Below are positions 11,358-23,287 of a DNA stretch of 64,000 bases, one piece after another. The translations under genes were made by a program, and so were the position numbers. The stretch comes from Pilaira anomala (Eukaryota; Mucoromycota; Mucoromycetes; Mucorales; Mucoraceae), in assembly GCA_025716855.1 (NCBI GenBank), contig JAIXMQ010000029.1, positions 124,001 to 188,000 on the forward strand, written 5' to 3'. The notes below the pieces were generated by a model. It saw only the letters and a list, made by a program, of their open reading frames with translations. It ran no database searches and had not been told where the DNA came from. Positions within the stretch are counted from its first letter, which is position 1, and the number at the start of each line of letters is the position of its first letter.

Positions 11358-13558
11358 TGGAGGGATCCGTTGAACAATATACCTCTGTAAGTATTTTTAA
11401 CGGGTTTAAATGTATTATTTTGCTCACATTTATTTTTACAGGTGAATACATTATCAATAAACACTGATGGTAATGGTAAAAAGGTTATGACTGTAAAGTC
11501 TTCAATTACTGGAATAGGATGGAAACCTCAATATCTTTCTATTTTGAAGAAACTTTTCATGACGTTCATGTTATTGTTACCCATACGTATTCGTTTACAA
11601 GATACATATTTATCCAAGAGCTTAATCTTAATTTAGAAGAGTATGCAGTCCAAGTTTTTTACAAGGAAGTGTTTTTATCACTTTTAGACAGCAAAACTGT
11701 GAATGTTAATAGACTATCGGGCAAAGTAAAGGCTTATAGAGAGATGATAAATAAGTATAAAGCATCGTATTGTAGAGATTCATCATTCACGCCAATCAAA
11801 CTACCCTCTGCTCAACAAATAGCCTCATATGAAGCTACAAAAATACAAATTGCTTGTACTAATGCAATCACTAAAGATTTTGGAAATAAGCTGAGAATGG
11901 CTGTCAATAAACTGATTGGACTAAAACAACGTATCTTACAATTGACTAGCGATTTGAAAAAGCAAGGCTACTCAAAAGAGGAAACTAAAGCCAAAATTAA
12001 AAATAACATTCTGGAACCTGCTACACAACTTAAACTGGCTATTTCATCAAGAGATATCAGCCGAATCCCAAAAGAACTCCAAGGTCAAAAGGCTATTACC
12101 AACTGTATTAAGGACAGATTTTCTGCTTAGCCTGAGACTTACGAGTTTAAAAAAGATTCCATTTATTATGATGCTGTTGCAAATCCAGGAAAACACTTAC
12201 TTACTTATTTTAAACTAGCAGAGATATGCGAGGCTAACAAGTCCAAATTATTCCAATGCTTTCCTGTAAGAAAGACTTTTATTCCGTCATATATGACTAT
12301 TGATACTATGATATTGAACAATCGTATATTAAAAAATTCCCAAAGAAGCAAATTGGATAAAGGGTATATCTGGGGAAAAATCCTAAATTTATCTTCAAAA
12401 CCTTTCAAAGATCAAGGCCTAGATAGCTCCATGAAGTTCAGAGGAACTATAATGACAGATGGCATAGGTATTTCTGTTATAAAACAAAATTTCGACACGT
12501 CTAAAGGTGGTACAAGTAATCCCAAGGCCAGTTTAGTGGAAGATGAAGAACTCAAATATATTGAACAAATCCCCAACGAGGAACTACGATCTACAGATGG
12601 AAAATGTGTATTCATTGATCCTGGTCGACGTGATCTAATTTATTGTACGCACGAAGATAGCATAGTCAATAACAAAAAAATTTACTGGTACACGAGAAAT
12701 CAAAAAGCAAAGGAAACAAAATCAACAAAATTTAAAAAGCTGCGGCAACAGTTGAAACCAAAAGACATTCAAGATTGCGAGGACAAACTCAGCAAGTGCT
12801 CGCCACTCACAGTAAAGAAGGAAGCATTTGTTGAATACTTAAAGATTAGAGCTGAAGTTACTTCTAAGATGCAAAAATACTATTCGAATGAAGATGTAGA
12901 GAAGGATAAGAAAAAGAAAGACTTAATCCCCTTTAGAAAGATGAAGCTCAGCGCCCATATCAATAAAATTCAATCAACCAAACGTTTATCAAAAAACATC
13001 AGAAAAAAGTTTGGAAAGGATTGTATCTTAATTTTGGGAAATTGGTCTGCTTCCCGCACAAGGTTTCACGAACCCATTAAAGGAAACGGATTAAGAAAAT
13101 AGCTTACGAAAAGAAGGGTTTAAAGTTTATCTTTTGGATGAATTCAAAACTTCTAGTATCTGTCCTTCTGGTAAAAACAATCTAGCAACTTTTAAAGAAT
13201 GCATTAATCCAAGACCATACCGACGTTCGGCTAATCCAAAAGTAACATGCCATGGGCTTTTAAGGTATTTCTTACATATTTTATATCAATGAAAGGTTTA
13301 AATAACTTGTGTTTTAGATGCTTAAATCAAAACTGTTTGGGGAAACAGGCATTAACTGAAAAGGATCAAGATAATATAAAGTATAGACTATGGAACAGGG
13401 ATCTTGCTGCTGTATTAAATTTTAGGAAGATCGTAATTAGCTTAAGGATTATATCCCAGAAACCTGCGATATTCTTGAGAAGTCAAAAAGATTCAATCAA
13501 AAGAAAAAACTCTGACCCAATCAAACTGGGGGGGAAAAAAACTCGTCTTCAACAATAA
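11358..13558 (+). pseudogene. Fanzor RNA-guided nuclease (TnpB-like), inactivated
   Basis: The likely start is 11358 (MEGSVEQYTS), followed by a short intron (11388 to about 11440). The frame then breaks near 11519, continues to an in-frame TAG at 12128-12130, and runs on in the same frame through 12131-13102. It shifts again near 13100-13125 and ends after a small intron (about 13268-13317) at 13558. Recognisable parts are RuvC-I FIDPGRRDLIYC, the KDCILILGNWS strand, a zinc-ribbon region (ICPSG...CHGLLRCLNQNC, with one expected Cys replaced by Gly) and RuvC-III LWNRDLAAVLNF. Fanzors are eukaryotic relatives of TnpB that cut DNA under guidance of an omega RNA. At least two frameshifts and one nonsense codon make this copy non-functional unless unusual splicing rescues it. 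Confidence 0.8.
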
Positions 13559-13769
13559 TTATCCTCCTTAGTTATCGCTTTGGAAAACCTTGATACAGGT
13601 AAAGCCTTAAAACATCTATGTAAGAATCACATTACTAACTAACTTTTTCCAACTTTATTTAATTAATCTTCAAAATTTATTCCATCAACTTTCAAACTTG
13701 GTTTTATTAACTTTTAAATTTTTTCCCGATAATTTCAAAATTAATTTCCAAAAATAGTGGGAAACCCTG
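13559..13769 (+). repeat. Right arm of Fanzor element; possible omega-RNA region
   Basis: This ~210-bp non-coding segment directly follows the Fanzor stop and is nearly identical, in inverted orientation, to 10696-10906. It contains the conserved block TTATCCTCCTTAGTTATCGC and ends in the terminal inverted repeat. In characterised Fanzor/TnpB loci the guide RNA comes from the 3' end of the gene and the element end, so this is the place to look for it. That it is transcribed is inference. Confidence 0.5.
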
Positions 13770-13771
13770 TA

Positions 13772-14480
13772 GCATCGGTCTATATTTTTATATTTTATTG
13801 TTGTCAAATATATAAAAACATATTTTCATCAACTCTAAATAATGGCGTGTGCTAAGTATTTTAATATATGGCCCGTTAAGGATTTTCAAGCTGAAACCAT
13901 TATCGTTTGATATTTGCTTCATAACTTTTTTACTGTTGGTTGATGTATTTTCATCGTTATCTTCAGAAACTTCAATATCGCGTCTCTTTCGAGATATGAA
14001 TACCTCCTTTCCGTGTTATTCTGAATTAGGAAATTAATATTGCTTTTATTGGATAGAGCTGATATCTCACCATCATTTTCATCATAAATCCCGAAGGGTT
14101 CTAGCTACAATGAACTGGCAACATTTTCTATTTTCCTTTCCATAGAATACGAGCTGGTTTTTATCCAAACAGTCGAGGATACGATCACCACAGGCATTCA
14201 ATAAAAAGTGACGGGATACCTTGTAAGTATGGAGAGCCAATGCCTTCTTCTTCACTAAAAGGGCATTAAGCGCAGTGGATCAGGCTTGTATAAGAGCAGT
14301 TTCCACAGTATAAGGATACTGCGAAGAATTCTCACTACCCCCTTCGCTCGCCGATAAGTACCTCACAATTAACGGATCCCGACGGAATATCTTCAGTGTG
14401 TAACATGTAGTCTTCACAGGAAAGAGCATTTACTATTAAGATTTATTAGAAAATGAATCACGTCTGATAAAATTATTAGA
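13772..14480 (-). pseudogene. Degraded multicopy ORF of unknown function, 5' part (copy A)
   Basis: This is the continuation of the minus-strand ORF on the other side of the Fanzor element. The segment 13836-13930 is clearly similar to 34315-34415 in copy B (both read GGCGTGTG...CCGTTAAGGATT). On the minus strand it encodes a basic stretch ISRKRRDIE, like SRKRRDIED in copy B, which could be a nuclear localisation signal. Similarity to copy B is still visible around 14401-14470 (TATTAAGATTTATTA). There is no intact reading frame. Confidence 0.45.
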
Positions 14481-15263
14481 ATTTTGATGTGACTTACCAC
14501 TGACTCAACCTGCATTAAACAGGTTTCAAAGTTATTTAATTCTTGAAACAATCTCTTGTCACTAGATAATGTATTATGTGGTCAAAGAAGAAGTGATTAA
14601 GACTGTAGCAGTAAGAAAGATTCATTTTGAACTTATATGAAAAAGTGAAAGAAATATATATTGATTTGTGTAATAAAACTAAAAAAAAAAAAATATGTTT
14701 ATATTATGCGTCAAATGCGAACTCCAGCCAAAAAAAAAAAAAAATATCAAAATAACTGTCTAATGTTTTTAGTAATTGTAGGATAGGATTATCTTCTGTC
14801 AATTCAAATGAAGAAACCACTGAATCTTCATATGCTGCTAGATTACTGCATTATATGACTCGGTTATCCAACTCAAGAAAAATGGGAGTGTGTTTTTAAA
14901 TTTTGTAGTGTCAAGTGATGTTCACAAAAAACTGGTGAGAGCTGTGTTACTAAAAAAAAACTGATCTAGTTAGTACGCACAATATTTTCTATATATGCGG
15001 GTTTAGAAGCGTTTCTAGATAGTATATCAACTCTCAAAGTTAAATATTGTATAATATCAATAGCATCAAATTTAAATGTTTTTTTTTGCTCTAAAATTTG
15101 AAATATATAATGCATTTATGTAGGGAATTAGCGTATTTTCGGATCTCTGGTTTAATGTAAACGAGTCTATTCGAGAAACCTTAATCTGTGGGTATATAAA
15201 TACAGGTAATATAATATCGATTCTTTTAATTTTTTTTTTCTTAATAGAGCGAAATCTCGAAAA
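14481..15263. other. AT-rich spacer upstream of P450 member 2
   Basis: No gene is supported. It contains A runs near 14680 and 14730, and a TATA-like element near its 3' end that belongs to the following P450. Confidence 0.5.
15193..15200 (+). promoter_or_regulatory. TATA-like box upstream of P450 member 2
   Basis: TATATAAA lies about 70 bp before the ATG at 15264. Similar boxes sit 90-93 bp before the starts of the third P450, PCM1, ERG4 and GDH, so it is probably a real core-promoter feature. Confidence 0.45.
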
Positions 15264-17277
15264 ATGGAACAATTAATTGAATATTTTCCGTCAGTACTGG
15301 AACAAAAAGAGGTTTTGCTAACAATTAAATTTTTTGCTGCTTTATCAATTTTTTATATATCTTATCGTACATTCAGCGCTGGTCAAGGTGAAAATATAAA
15401 CTTCAAAGAAATACCAGTATATGGTTCCTGTTATCCGTATATTGGTCATATGATGTCTTTGAGAGATCTCTCTGAGAAAAATATAAAAAAAATGGCATAA
15501 GGAACTAGGTCATATAATTAACCTTAGAATGGGCGTTCAGAAATGGATTATGATAAACGACCCAGTCTTAGCACATGAAATATTTGTTACAAACAGTGTC
15601 ATCACATCCAATCGACTGCACAATGTCTTCGCTCGAAATCACTATAGTTAGGCGAGAAGTAAGTATTTACACTATAAATGTGAATACATTAGCGAATACG
15701 ACGATAATTAAAATATTAATAATTTAAAGGTATACCATTCACTCAACCAGATGATATGGTTATATAGCTAGAGCAGCAGGTATTTATATTTTAATGAAAA
15801 ATAAATTCCAAAATCTTATATATATATGTATAGTCTTATTTGTATTAGCACCTAAGCATATTGAAAAGTATAAGCCGACATCGTACTAACTCATTTTCGG
15901 ACAGCTATAGTCCTACCGTAAAGCAAAAAATAAAGATTTATGTTATTCTTTTACGATTTATACAGATTTACGTAAGAGTCCATGTGGCGAAATACAAAAT
16001 GTGTACAGTAGACTTCAGTTAGTAAACATCACATACTTACTGGTAACAAAATTCATCGAGTTTACAGAGAAGGAAGGCAATGTATATCCTTTTCATCATT
16101 TAGCGTTGTTCTCTTTAAACTTTATTATTACAGCTGTATTTGGTAAAAGATTCGAATCCGTTCGAGATCTTGATTTTATAGAGCTAAACGCAATGATTGA
16201 GCAAATTACCAAATATCTTGGATTGGAAAACAATCTTCCTAATTTTTTACCTGTTTTTTCACTTTATAACTTTATCTTCGAACAAAGAGGATTTATTGAA
16301 AGAAAGCGGGACCCCTTAATTCGAAAACTCGTTCAAGATACTAGTATGGCGGAAGGCCCAAATGTTATCAGATCACTTAAAAATATACGTACTTTATCAG
16401 ATGATGATAGTTTGGCTATTACATGTACATATGAATAAAAAAAAACCCCAGATAAAATTGCCAGCTAATGCATACTTGTTACTTGGTGGCTGTTTTGGCT
16501 GTTACTGGTACTGATACAGTGTATATATCTTTGCTATGGAATGTTACTATTATGTGTAATTACTCTGATGCTCAAAAGAAAGCTACTAGTGAAGAGATCA
16601 ATAAATTTATAAAATTAAATGAACGCCTTCCTAATTTCAAAAAAAGAATTCATTTACCTTTTTGTATCTCAATAATGAAAGAAATCATGAGGTTAAAGCC
16701 AAAAGCCTTATTAGGTGTGCCTCATACCACACATGAGAATCGTAAGTTTAACTATGTATAGCATTTTTTTTTCTCTATCTCAACGACTACTAGCATTAAT
16801 TATATATAAACAGTTTATTTCGATGGTTATTTTATTCCCAAGGGATCTACTCTTATCTCTAGTATGGTTAGTATACACATGAGACCAGACATCTATCCTG
16901 AGCCTGAAAAGTTCAAGCCAGAGAGATTCTTAATAATTTAAAAACGATGCAGTCCGCCGCCAACGGAAAACTAGAAGAGCGCGATCATTATAACTTTGGC
17001 TGGGGAAGGTAGTATATACTTAAATATATTAGTTATATGCTGTACATTTCATAAAACAGCAAAAACTCATCACAATCATTGTAGACGTATATGTCCTGGT
17101 ATTTATTTAGCAGAAACTGAAATGTTTTTAGCATTTGTACAACTATTTGCCAGATGCTATATTGAACCTACAAGCGATGGACTACCTGATATTGAAAGCG
17201 CTATAAATGCTGGTTTAACAACCTTACCTGTTAGCTACAAGGTCAAGTTTATTAAGCGTACAGACTCTCTTATATGA
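15264..17277 (+). pseudogene. Cytochrome P450 pseudogene (array member 2)
   Basis: It is clearly a sister of the flanking P450s. It starts MEQLIEYFPSVLEQKEV with a membrane anchor and keeps the hinge, an AVTGTDTVY I-helix, the K-helix KEIMR and the haem loop GRRICPG. It is broken in several places. There is a frameshift in the A-run near 15480-15491, a TAG near 15650 and a disordered region at about 15660-16000 covering the C-helix. The exon at about 16440-16500 has a degraded splice area, and one base is missing near 16931 (CTTAATAATT, where member 3 has CTTAAATAATT). In contrast, the last 450-500 bp, intron included, are almost identical to member 3 (19.32-19.83 kb). Confidence 0.88.
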
Positions 17278-17799
17278 GTACTATAAATAAAAACTACATT
17301 AATTTATTGTTGTTATAATACATTTTTAAAAATCAATAGGATTTGAAAGACTATTTAAATATATAGCATTATGTATGTCTGAAATAAGAATAAAAACTCT
17401 GGAAGCTGTGCTACCATAAAAGAATCGCGTGCTCTTGCATAATCTCGCAAGTCCAATGATTGTACTTGTTGCACCAGAAAAACTGGTCTAATACACCCAT
17501 TGTTTCTCATCTGACATTTTCAAATCACTTACATACGCTATATTTTCATGTGAGCTTTTTAAAAGTGTTTTCAGTGTAGCAAATCTCAAGATAAAATAAT
17601 GTATAATATCAACAGTGCATTGTTTATTAGGTATAAAATTCGAACTGTTTCTAGAGCTAAATACATACTTTGTACTATAAAATTAAAAATCCATCATCTC
17701 ATGTGTATTTCTACAGGAAATCAATTTTTTAGATGTAAACGAATCTACTTGTGCAACCTTAATAAGAATAAGTTTTTTTTTTAGGTTTTTTTCACATAA
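17278..17799. other. Spacer between P450 members 2 and 3
   Basis: The first ~55 bp after the stop are near-identical to the sequence after member 3 (TATAAATAAAAACTA), so the duplicated tract continues into the 3' flank. The rest is AT-rich with no supported gene. Confidence 0.55.
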
Positions 17800-17808
17800 T
17801 ATATAAAA
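17800..17808 (+). promoter_or_regulatory. TATA-like box upstream of P450 member 3
   Basis: TATATAAAA lies about 93 bp before the ATG at 17893. Confidence 0.5.
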
Positions 17809-17892
17809 GACACCCATTTTTTTATTTTTTTTATTTTTCGCTACTTTTTTTTTTTTTTCTTGTATGTATTAATAAAACAAAACCTCAAAAAA

Positions 17893-19780
17893 ATGGAACA
17901 AGCGACAAATTTAATGAGATATTTTCCATCTTCAAAACTGGAACGAAGAGAACTTTTACCAATAGTTAGCATTGTCACTGCTATATCAATTGCGTATCTC
18001 TCTTGTTATATATACAGTGCTGGTAACGATAAAAATAAAAATGTCAAAAAAATACCGGTACCTGGGTCTTCCTCTCCTTATGTAGGGCATATGATGTCTT
18101 TAGGTGATCTTCCTGGAAGAACAGTTTCAAAATGGCACAAGGAGTTGGGACCTATAATCAAACTTAAAATGGGTGTTCAGGATTGGATTATGATAGACGA
18201 TCCAGTTCTAGCTCATAAAATATTTGTAACAAATGGCGTCAACACATCCGATCGTCCGTACAACGTCTTTGCTCAAGATCACTATAGTCTAGGTGGAAAG
18301 TATGTATAATTTAAACAAAATCATATCTTATATATAATAATTAAACAGCTAACATTCATATTCAGAGGTATTTCGTTTGCTCAAGCAGATAGTGTGGGGA
18401 GAATGGCGAGAGCAGCAGGTACATAAGTTCTAACATAATGTAAATTACAAAATCTTATGAAATATGTAGCTTTGTCTGTACTAGCTCCTAAACATATCGA
18501 AAAATATAATCCCTCTCTTGAAAGAGAATCAGCCGACTTAATAACAAGATTTATTGAATCTACAGAGAAGGAAGGTAGTATCAATCCTTTTCATCATTTA
18601 ACATTATTTTCAATGAACGTTATTACTACGGCTCTCTTTAGCAAAAGGTTCGACTCTGTTCATAATCCTGATTTTATAAATTTAACATCGATAATTGAGC
18701 AAGCCATGAAAAACCTTGGATTAGAAAACGACCTGTCCAACTTCTTACCTATTATATCACTTTATGATTATTTTTTTGGGACTCAAGCAGAACAGAGGAA
18801 TTTTGTTAAAAACGAACGCAATCCGTTTTTCAGAAAGCTGATTCAAAACGCAACTACAGCAGAAGGCCCAAATATTATCAAGTCTTTTGCAGAAGATGGA
18901 TTTACATTATCAAACGATGATATGCTAGTTATTACATGCAAGTATAGTCAAGAAAGTTTTTAGATGAATGAAAAAAAAATTAATACAAAATTTAAATTTT
19001 ACAGCTGATTTAGTGGTTGCCGGCACAGATACAATATCCGTTTCTTTATTATGGAATATTGCAATTATGTGTCATCATCCTGACGCTCAAAAAAAAGCTA
19101 GTGAAGAAATTGATAACTTCATCGAGTCAAATGGACGGCTTCCTACTTTCCGAGAAAGAAAACAATTGCCTTACTGTATCTCAGTTATAAAAGAGACTAT
19201 GAGACTAAAATCAACAACACCATTTGGTTTAGCTCATTTTTCACATGAAGATCGTACGTTTAAAATATAAAATTATCTTAGATAGTCGCTAATAACTCGT
19301 CTTTAATATAAACAGTTCATGTCGATGGTTATTTTATTCCCAAGGGATCTACTCTTATCTCTAGTATGGATAGTATGCATTTGAGATCAGACATCTATCC
19401 TGAGCCCGAAAAGTTCAAGCCAGAGAGATTCTTAAATAATTTAAAAACGATGCAGTCCGCCGCCAACGGAAAACTAGAAGAGCGCGATCATTATAACTTT
19501 GGCTGGGGAAGGTAGTATATACTTAAATATATTAGTTATATGCTGTACATTTCATAAAACAGCAAAAACTCATCACAATCATTGTAGACGTATATGTCCT
19601 GGTATTTATTTAGCAGAAACTGAAATGTTTTTAGCATTTGTACAACTATTTGCCAGATGCTATATTGAACCTACAAGCGATGGACTACCTGATATTGAAA
19701 GCGCTATAAATGCTGGTTTAACAACCTTACCTGTTAGCTACAAGGTCAAGTTTATTAAGCGTGCAGACTCTCTTATATGA
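17893..19780 (+). CDS. Cytochrome P450 (array member 3)
   Basis: The start is taken at 17893 (MEQATNLM), matching the MDQ/MEQ starts of its sisters; an upstream in-frame ATG at 17860 is less likely. It has a membrane anchor, the hinge KKIPVPGSSSPYVGH, I-helix VAGTDTISV, K-helix KETMR and haem loop FGWGR|RICPG split by the last intron, and ends at 19780. Two oddities stand out. The intron before the I-helix exon seems to start with GC (GCAAGT...ACAG); only this choice keeps the frame and gives ITSDLVVAGTDT. The C-helix, DERWKVSR in member 1, reads DSVGRMAR here, so the usually conserved Trp is missing, perhaps through a two-base loss. The protein may therefore be impaired even though the frame is open. 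Confidence 0.8.
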
Positions 19781-20126
19781 GTATTATAAATAAAAACTAT
19801 ATTAATTTATTGCTGCTATAATACTTTTAAAAGAATATAAATAGATATGGATATACTTTTATGTAGGTCAAGTGTTAATAGACTTCAAAAGCTCTCAGAC
19901 ACAGAAATAAACGTGTATGCATTATACTTTGAACGAAAATAGCTCAAAATATTTTTATTAGAGAAAATATACGATATTTCTTAGACTCATTTTCATAATA
20001 AAGACCATATCAATGTAATTACGAGTTGCTAAATTCCATCCATGGTGTTCTTTAAACAAGATATACGTTTCATTCCAATTCTTACAGTGCAAGAGTTCAG
20101 TTTCAACCCAGAACTTTTTCTTTCAC
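19781..20126. other. Spacer after P450 array
   Basis: The first ~45 bp resemble the flank of member 2. No gene is seen in the rest. Confidence 0.5.
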
Positions 20127-20541
20127 TTAGTACACGTATATAGTTTTGGTCTTGGTTTTATTGTAAAATTTCAATCCACCATGTGAGCGACAGGTATTAT
20201 TGGCTTTCTTCATATCAAAGATTGAATTGAAAGCGACGTCTTTCTGACGTCTTGCATCTTCTTCGGACTGGACTGGGTTTTTTTCGTAATCCAATATTTC
20301 TAAAGCAATGGGGTCCGCTCTTGTCATCATATGATATAACGATACTGCGTGTATGTCCAAAGCATTTGTTTGTGAAACAGTTGAATATGGACATAATTTT
20401 CTTGTACAAGTGTGAAGAAAGTAGGACTGAGAAATTATTACGATGGACATCAAACGAGACGATGAGAAAACCATAGTCTTGACAACAATATAATTCCAAG
20501 ACTGTGGATACCAGTTTTCCTGAGATAGACGAATCCATCAA
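20127..20541 (-). pseudogene. Degraded ORF of unknown function
   Basis: Two overlapping minus-strand frames look like one protein broken by a frameshift near 20390. The first part begins MMDSSISGKLVSTVLELYCC (20541). The second holds HAVSLYHMMTRADPIALEI and ends GGLKFYNKTKTKTIYVY at 20127. I recognise no domain. Position in a repeat-rich zone suggests a relic of a mobile or multicopy gene. Confidence 0.35.
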
Positions 20542-21139
20542 CTGTAGTCAATTGTAGGGCATGCAGAGCAATTATTCTTTTAAAAAAAATCTATTATGCT
20601 TGCTTTGGATTCAACTATTTTGATTCCCTGTTAAGATCATCCTTTACCTCATACCTACTAGCATTTCTTCTTTTGTTTTTAATAGAAGATTGCTATTTTC
20701 TTTGTTACATGTTACGTAAACATCCTTTTGATTAATTGCACTTTCTATGTAGCTTTCTTCTTTGTGTTTACATCTCTCTCTTCTTTCTTACTCTATTGTT
20801 CCCTCTGAATACAACGTCTTATGGCTTTATTACTTTATATGAAAATTCTCGCAAGAATGCCAAACTACCACAGATTGAATATGATAAAAAACTGAATAAT
20901 CCTGTCAAGTTATACTTTTTAAAATGAGGATATATCGTGTCTTCAACATGAACCAGCTAGACAATGCTAGTCTTTTTATTATTAGTTTATTTATTGGATT
21001 CTTTTTTCGTCTTCCATTGTTATTGAACTGGGTTTTAAGTTGGTGGTGATTTTTCTTTTTTCTATAAGTATGTTTTTTTTTTCTTTTCTTTTCTTTTAAG
21101 TTCTTTCACTAAAATACAAGTATACTTTAATAATAAAAA
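20542..21139. other. Spacer upstream of NOT4 gene
   Basis: Pyrimidine-rich and AT-rich; a short ORF at 20736-20927 has no support. The last ~80 bp are T-rich and presumably hold the NOT4 promoter and 5' UTR. Confidence 0.5.
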
Positions 21140-23186
21140 ATGGATTCTGACGAAGATCTTGATTGCCCTCTTTGTATGGAAGAGTTGGATATTGCCGATC
21201 GTAATTTCCGACCTTGCACTTGTGGATACCAAGTAAGTCTTACCTAACAACTATTTTGTTTATCTGTCAAATAACTCATTTTTTAAAAAAAAAAAAAGAT
21301 TTGTAGATTTTGCTGGCATCATATTAAAACAAACTTGAATGGAAGATGTCCTGCTTGGTAATATATATTTATTTCATACATACATATTCATCATACTAAT
21401 ATAAAAGTTAATACATTAGTCGTCGAGAATATTCTGAAGAAATGGTTGAATTTCGACCAGTGAGTGCCGATGAGTAAGTACCTGTAGTTATGAAAAAAAA
21501 ACAGAACTATATACTCATATTTGTTTAAATAGGTTGTCACGTATAAGAAAGGAGAAAAAGGAAAAGGAACGACAACAAAAGGATATGGAATCAGCCAACA
21601 GACGACATTTGTCTAGTATGCGTGTTGTTCAAAAGAATTTAGTTTATATTATTGGTCTTCATCCTAAATTAGCTACAGAAGAGGTAAAGAATGAAAAAGA
21701 AAAAAAATGAATGAAATAACTTTACTTACTCTGATTTAGATTGTTCGATCTCATGACTTTTTTGGTCAGTTTGGAAAAATCTCTAAAATAGTCATTAACA
21801 AAAGACCAGCACTTCCTGCATCACAAATGTCTTCACAACCTAGTGCGGCTGTATACGTCACTTATTATAGAAAGGAGGATGCTGCGAAAGCTATTGCTGC
21901 AGTGGATGGAAGTGTAATTGCAGATAGAGTATTAAGGTAAGAAAAAAAAACACCTATTTTGTGTTTTTCAGAATTTTAATTCTTATTTTTTTAGAGCTTC
22001 TTATGGTACTACAAAATACTGTACCTACTATTTACGTAATATGACTTGTCCAAATCCAAATTGTCTCTATTTACATGAGCAAGGAGAGGATATGGATACA
22101 ATTTCTAAAGAAGAATTGGCAACTGGGTATGTTATATATATTATTTATGAATAAATACAAGATAAGCTAACATTTTTTTATTTTTATAGTAAACATCATA
22201 TGCGTGGTATGTTGACTACAGACGATGAAGATGAAGCTGAACATGATGAAGATTATCACCACCATATCGGATCCTCTCATCATTCACCTGCACCCGTGTC
22301 AGCAACTGCAACAACATCACGCCGTACGCCTCAATTATCAAACGCCGATTTCCCAGCAGTATCATCCTCATCCAAATCAAAAATTATAGATGACTCACCA
22401 TTACCTGCCTCTGCTTCATGGGCCAAGATAGGTACCAACAGTTCACCTTCTACACCTGTTTTAGCTGTTTCAGATGCGTTTGGACCTACATTATCTGCAG
22501 CAGTTGCAGCTTCTCAACAAAAGACACAATTTCCTCCTATGCCAAAACGTAAGAGCGAAAAGAAGAAGCGAAAGGAACAATTACAACAGCAAAAGTTTAC
22601 ACCTGGATCCAATGAAGAACAAGTTACAGATACAACAAATATAACCCGAACAGAAGCAGAAACAGAAACAACAACAACAACAACAACAACTGCAGCAGGA
22701 AACGAAGAAGAAGAAGACGAGGGAGAAGAGAATACGTCTTCTTCCGGTGCTATGGAACAAGAACAGAGTATATTTGATCAAGGACTTACTGGATTTGTTT
22801 TAGGTCAAGCATATAAAGATTTGTGCCCCTTACCCAATGAAATTAAGGAAGATGAAGAGGATGCAGAAGAAAAATTGACATTGGGTGTATCAGCATTGTT
22901 ACTGGAAGATAATGAAAATAACGTAAAATGTGAGCCATCACCAGCACAAAGACATTTAGAAGCGATTCAATCAGCGGCTGCTTCTCGTGTTTTATTACCT
23001 GTCAATATTCCATCTACACTTGACTTTTTAACTTATTCTACACCTACACCAAAATATACTGGTTTATTTAATCCTTTCTCTCATCTTTCAATGTTGGGTA
23101 CAAATAGTAATAACAACAACGTATTAAATACCAATTTAGATTCTCCAATTCGTAGACACTCTAGATTTGGTTTTGCTCAAGCCTAA
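21140..23186 (+). CDS. NOT4: CCR4-NOT complex subunit 4, RING E3 ubiquitin ligase
   Basis: The gene begins at 21140 (MDSDEDLDCPLCMEEL) and has six or seven exons with introns of 50-70 bp. Domains in order: a C4C4 RING of the NOT4 type (CPLC...CTCGYQICRFCW...GRCPACRREY, residues about 9-56, with the last Cys made across an intron), a basic coiled helix (RIRKEKKEKERQ), an RRM (LVYIIGLHPKL...AAVYVTYYRKEDAAKAI) and a C3H1 finger (KYCTYYLRNMTCPNPNCLYLHE). A long low-complexity tail of 328 residues in the last exon holds His, Ser, Thr and Glu tracts. The family ubiquitinates ribosome-associated and other targets and acts with the CCR4-NOT deadenylase in mRNA decay and translation quality control. 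The gene is convergent with NCA2, with 101 bp between the stops. Confidence 0.92.
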
Positions 23187-23287
23187 AGAAAATATATATA
23201 TATATGCAAAAGATACAATTATATACAAAATCAAAAATAAAAAAATAAAATAAAAAAAGATTATATATAAACAATTTATTCTATATA

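Larger units (their letters stand above)
10694..13771. mobile_element. Fanzor-carrying DNA transposon with TA target duplication
   Basis: The element proper is 10696-13769, flanked by TA at 10694-10695 and 13770-13771. The termini are inverted repeats starting CAGAG/CAGGG followed by TTTCCCACTATTTTT. Homology between the two arms continues for about 200 bp of non-coding DNA and then into Fanzor 3' coding sequence. Between the arms lies a broken Fanzor gene on the plus strand. TA duplications and short CAG-type termini are like Tc1/mariner-mobilised elements, with which eukaryotic Fanzors are often associated. No DDE transposase is present inside, so movement would have needed one in trans. 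Confidence 0.75.
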
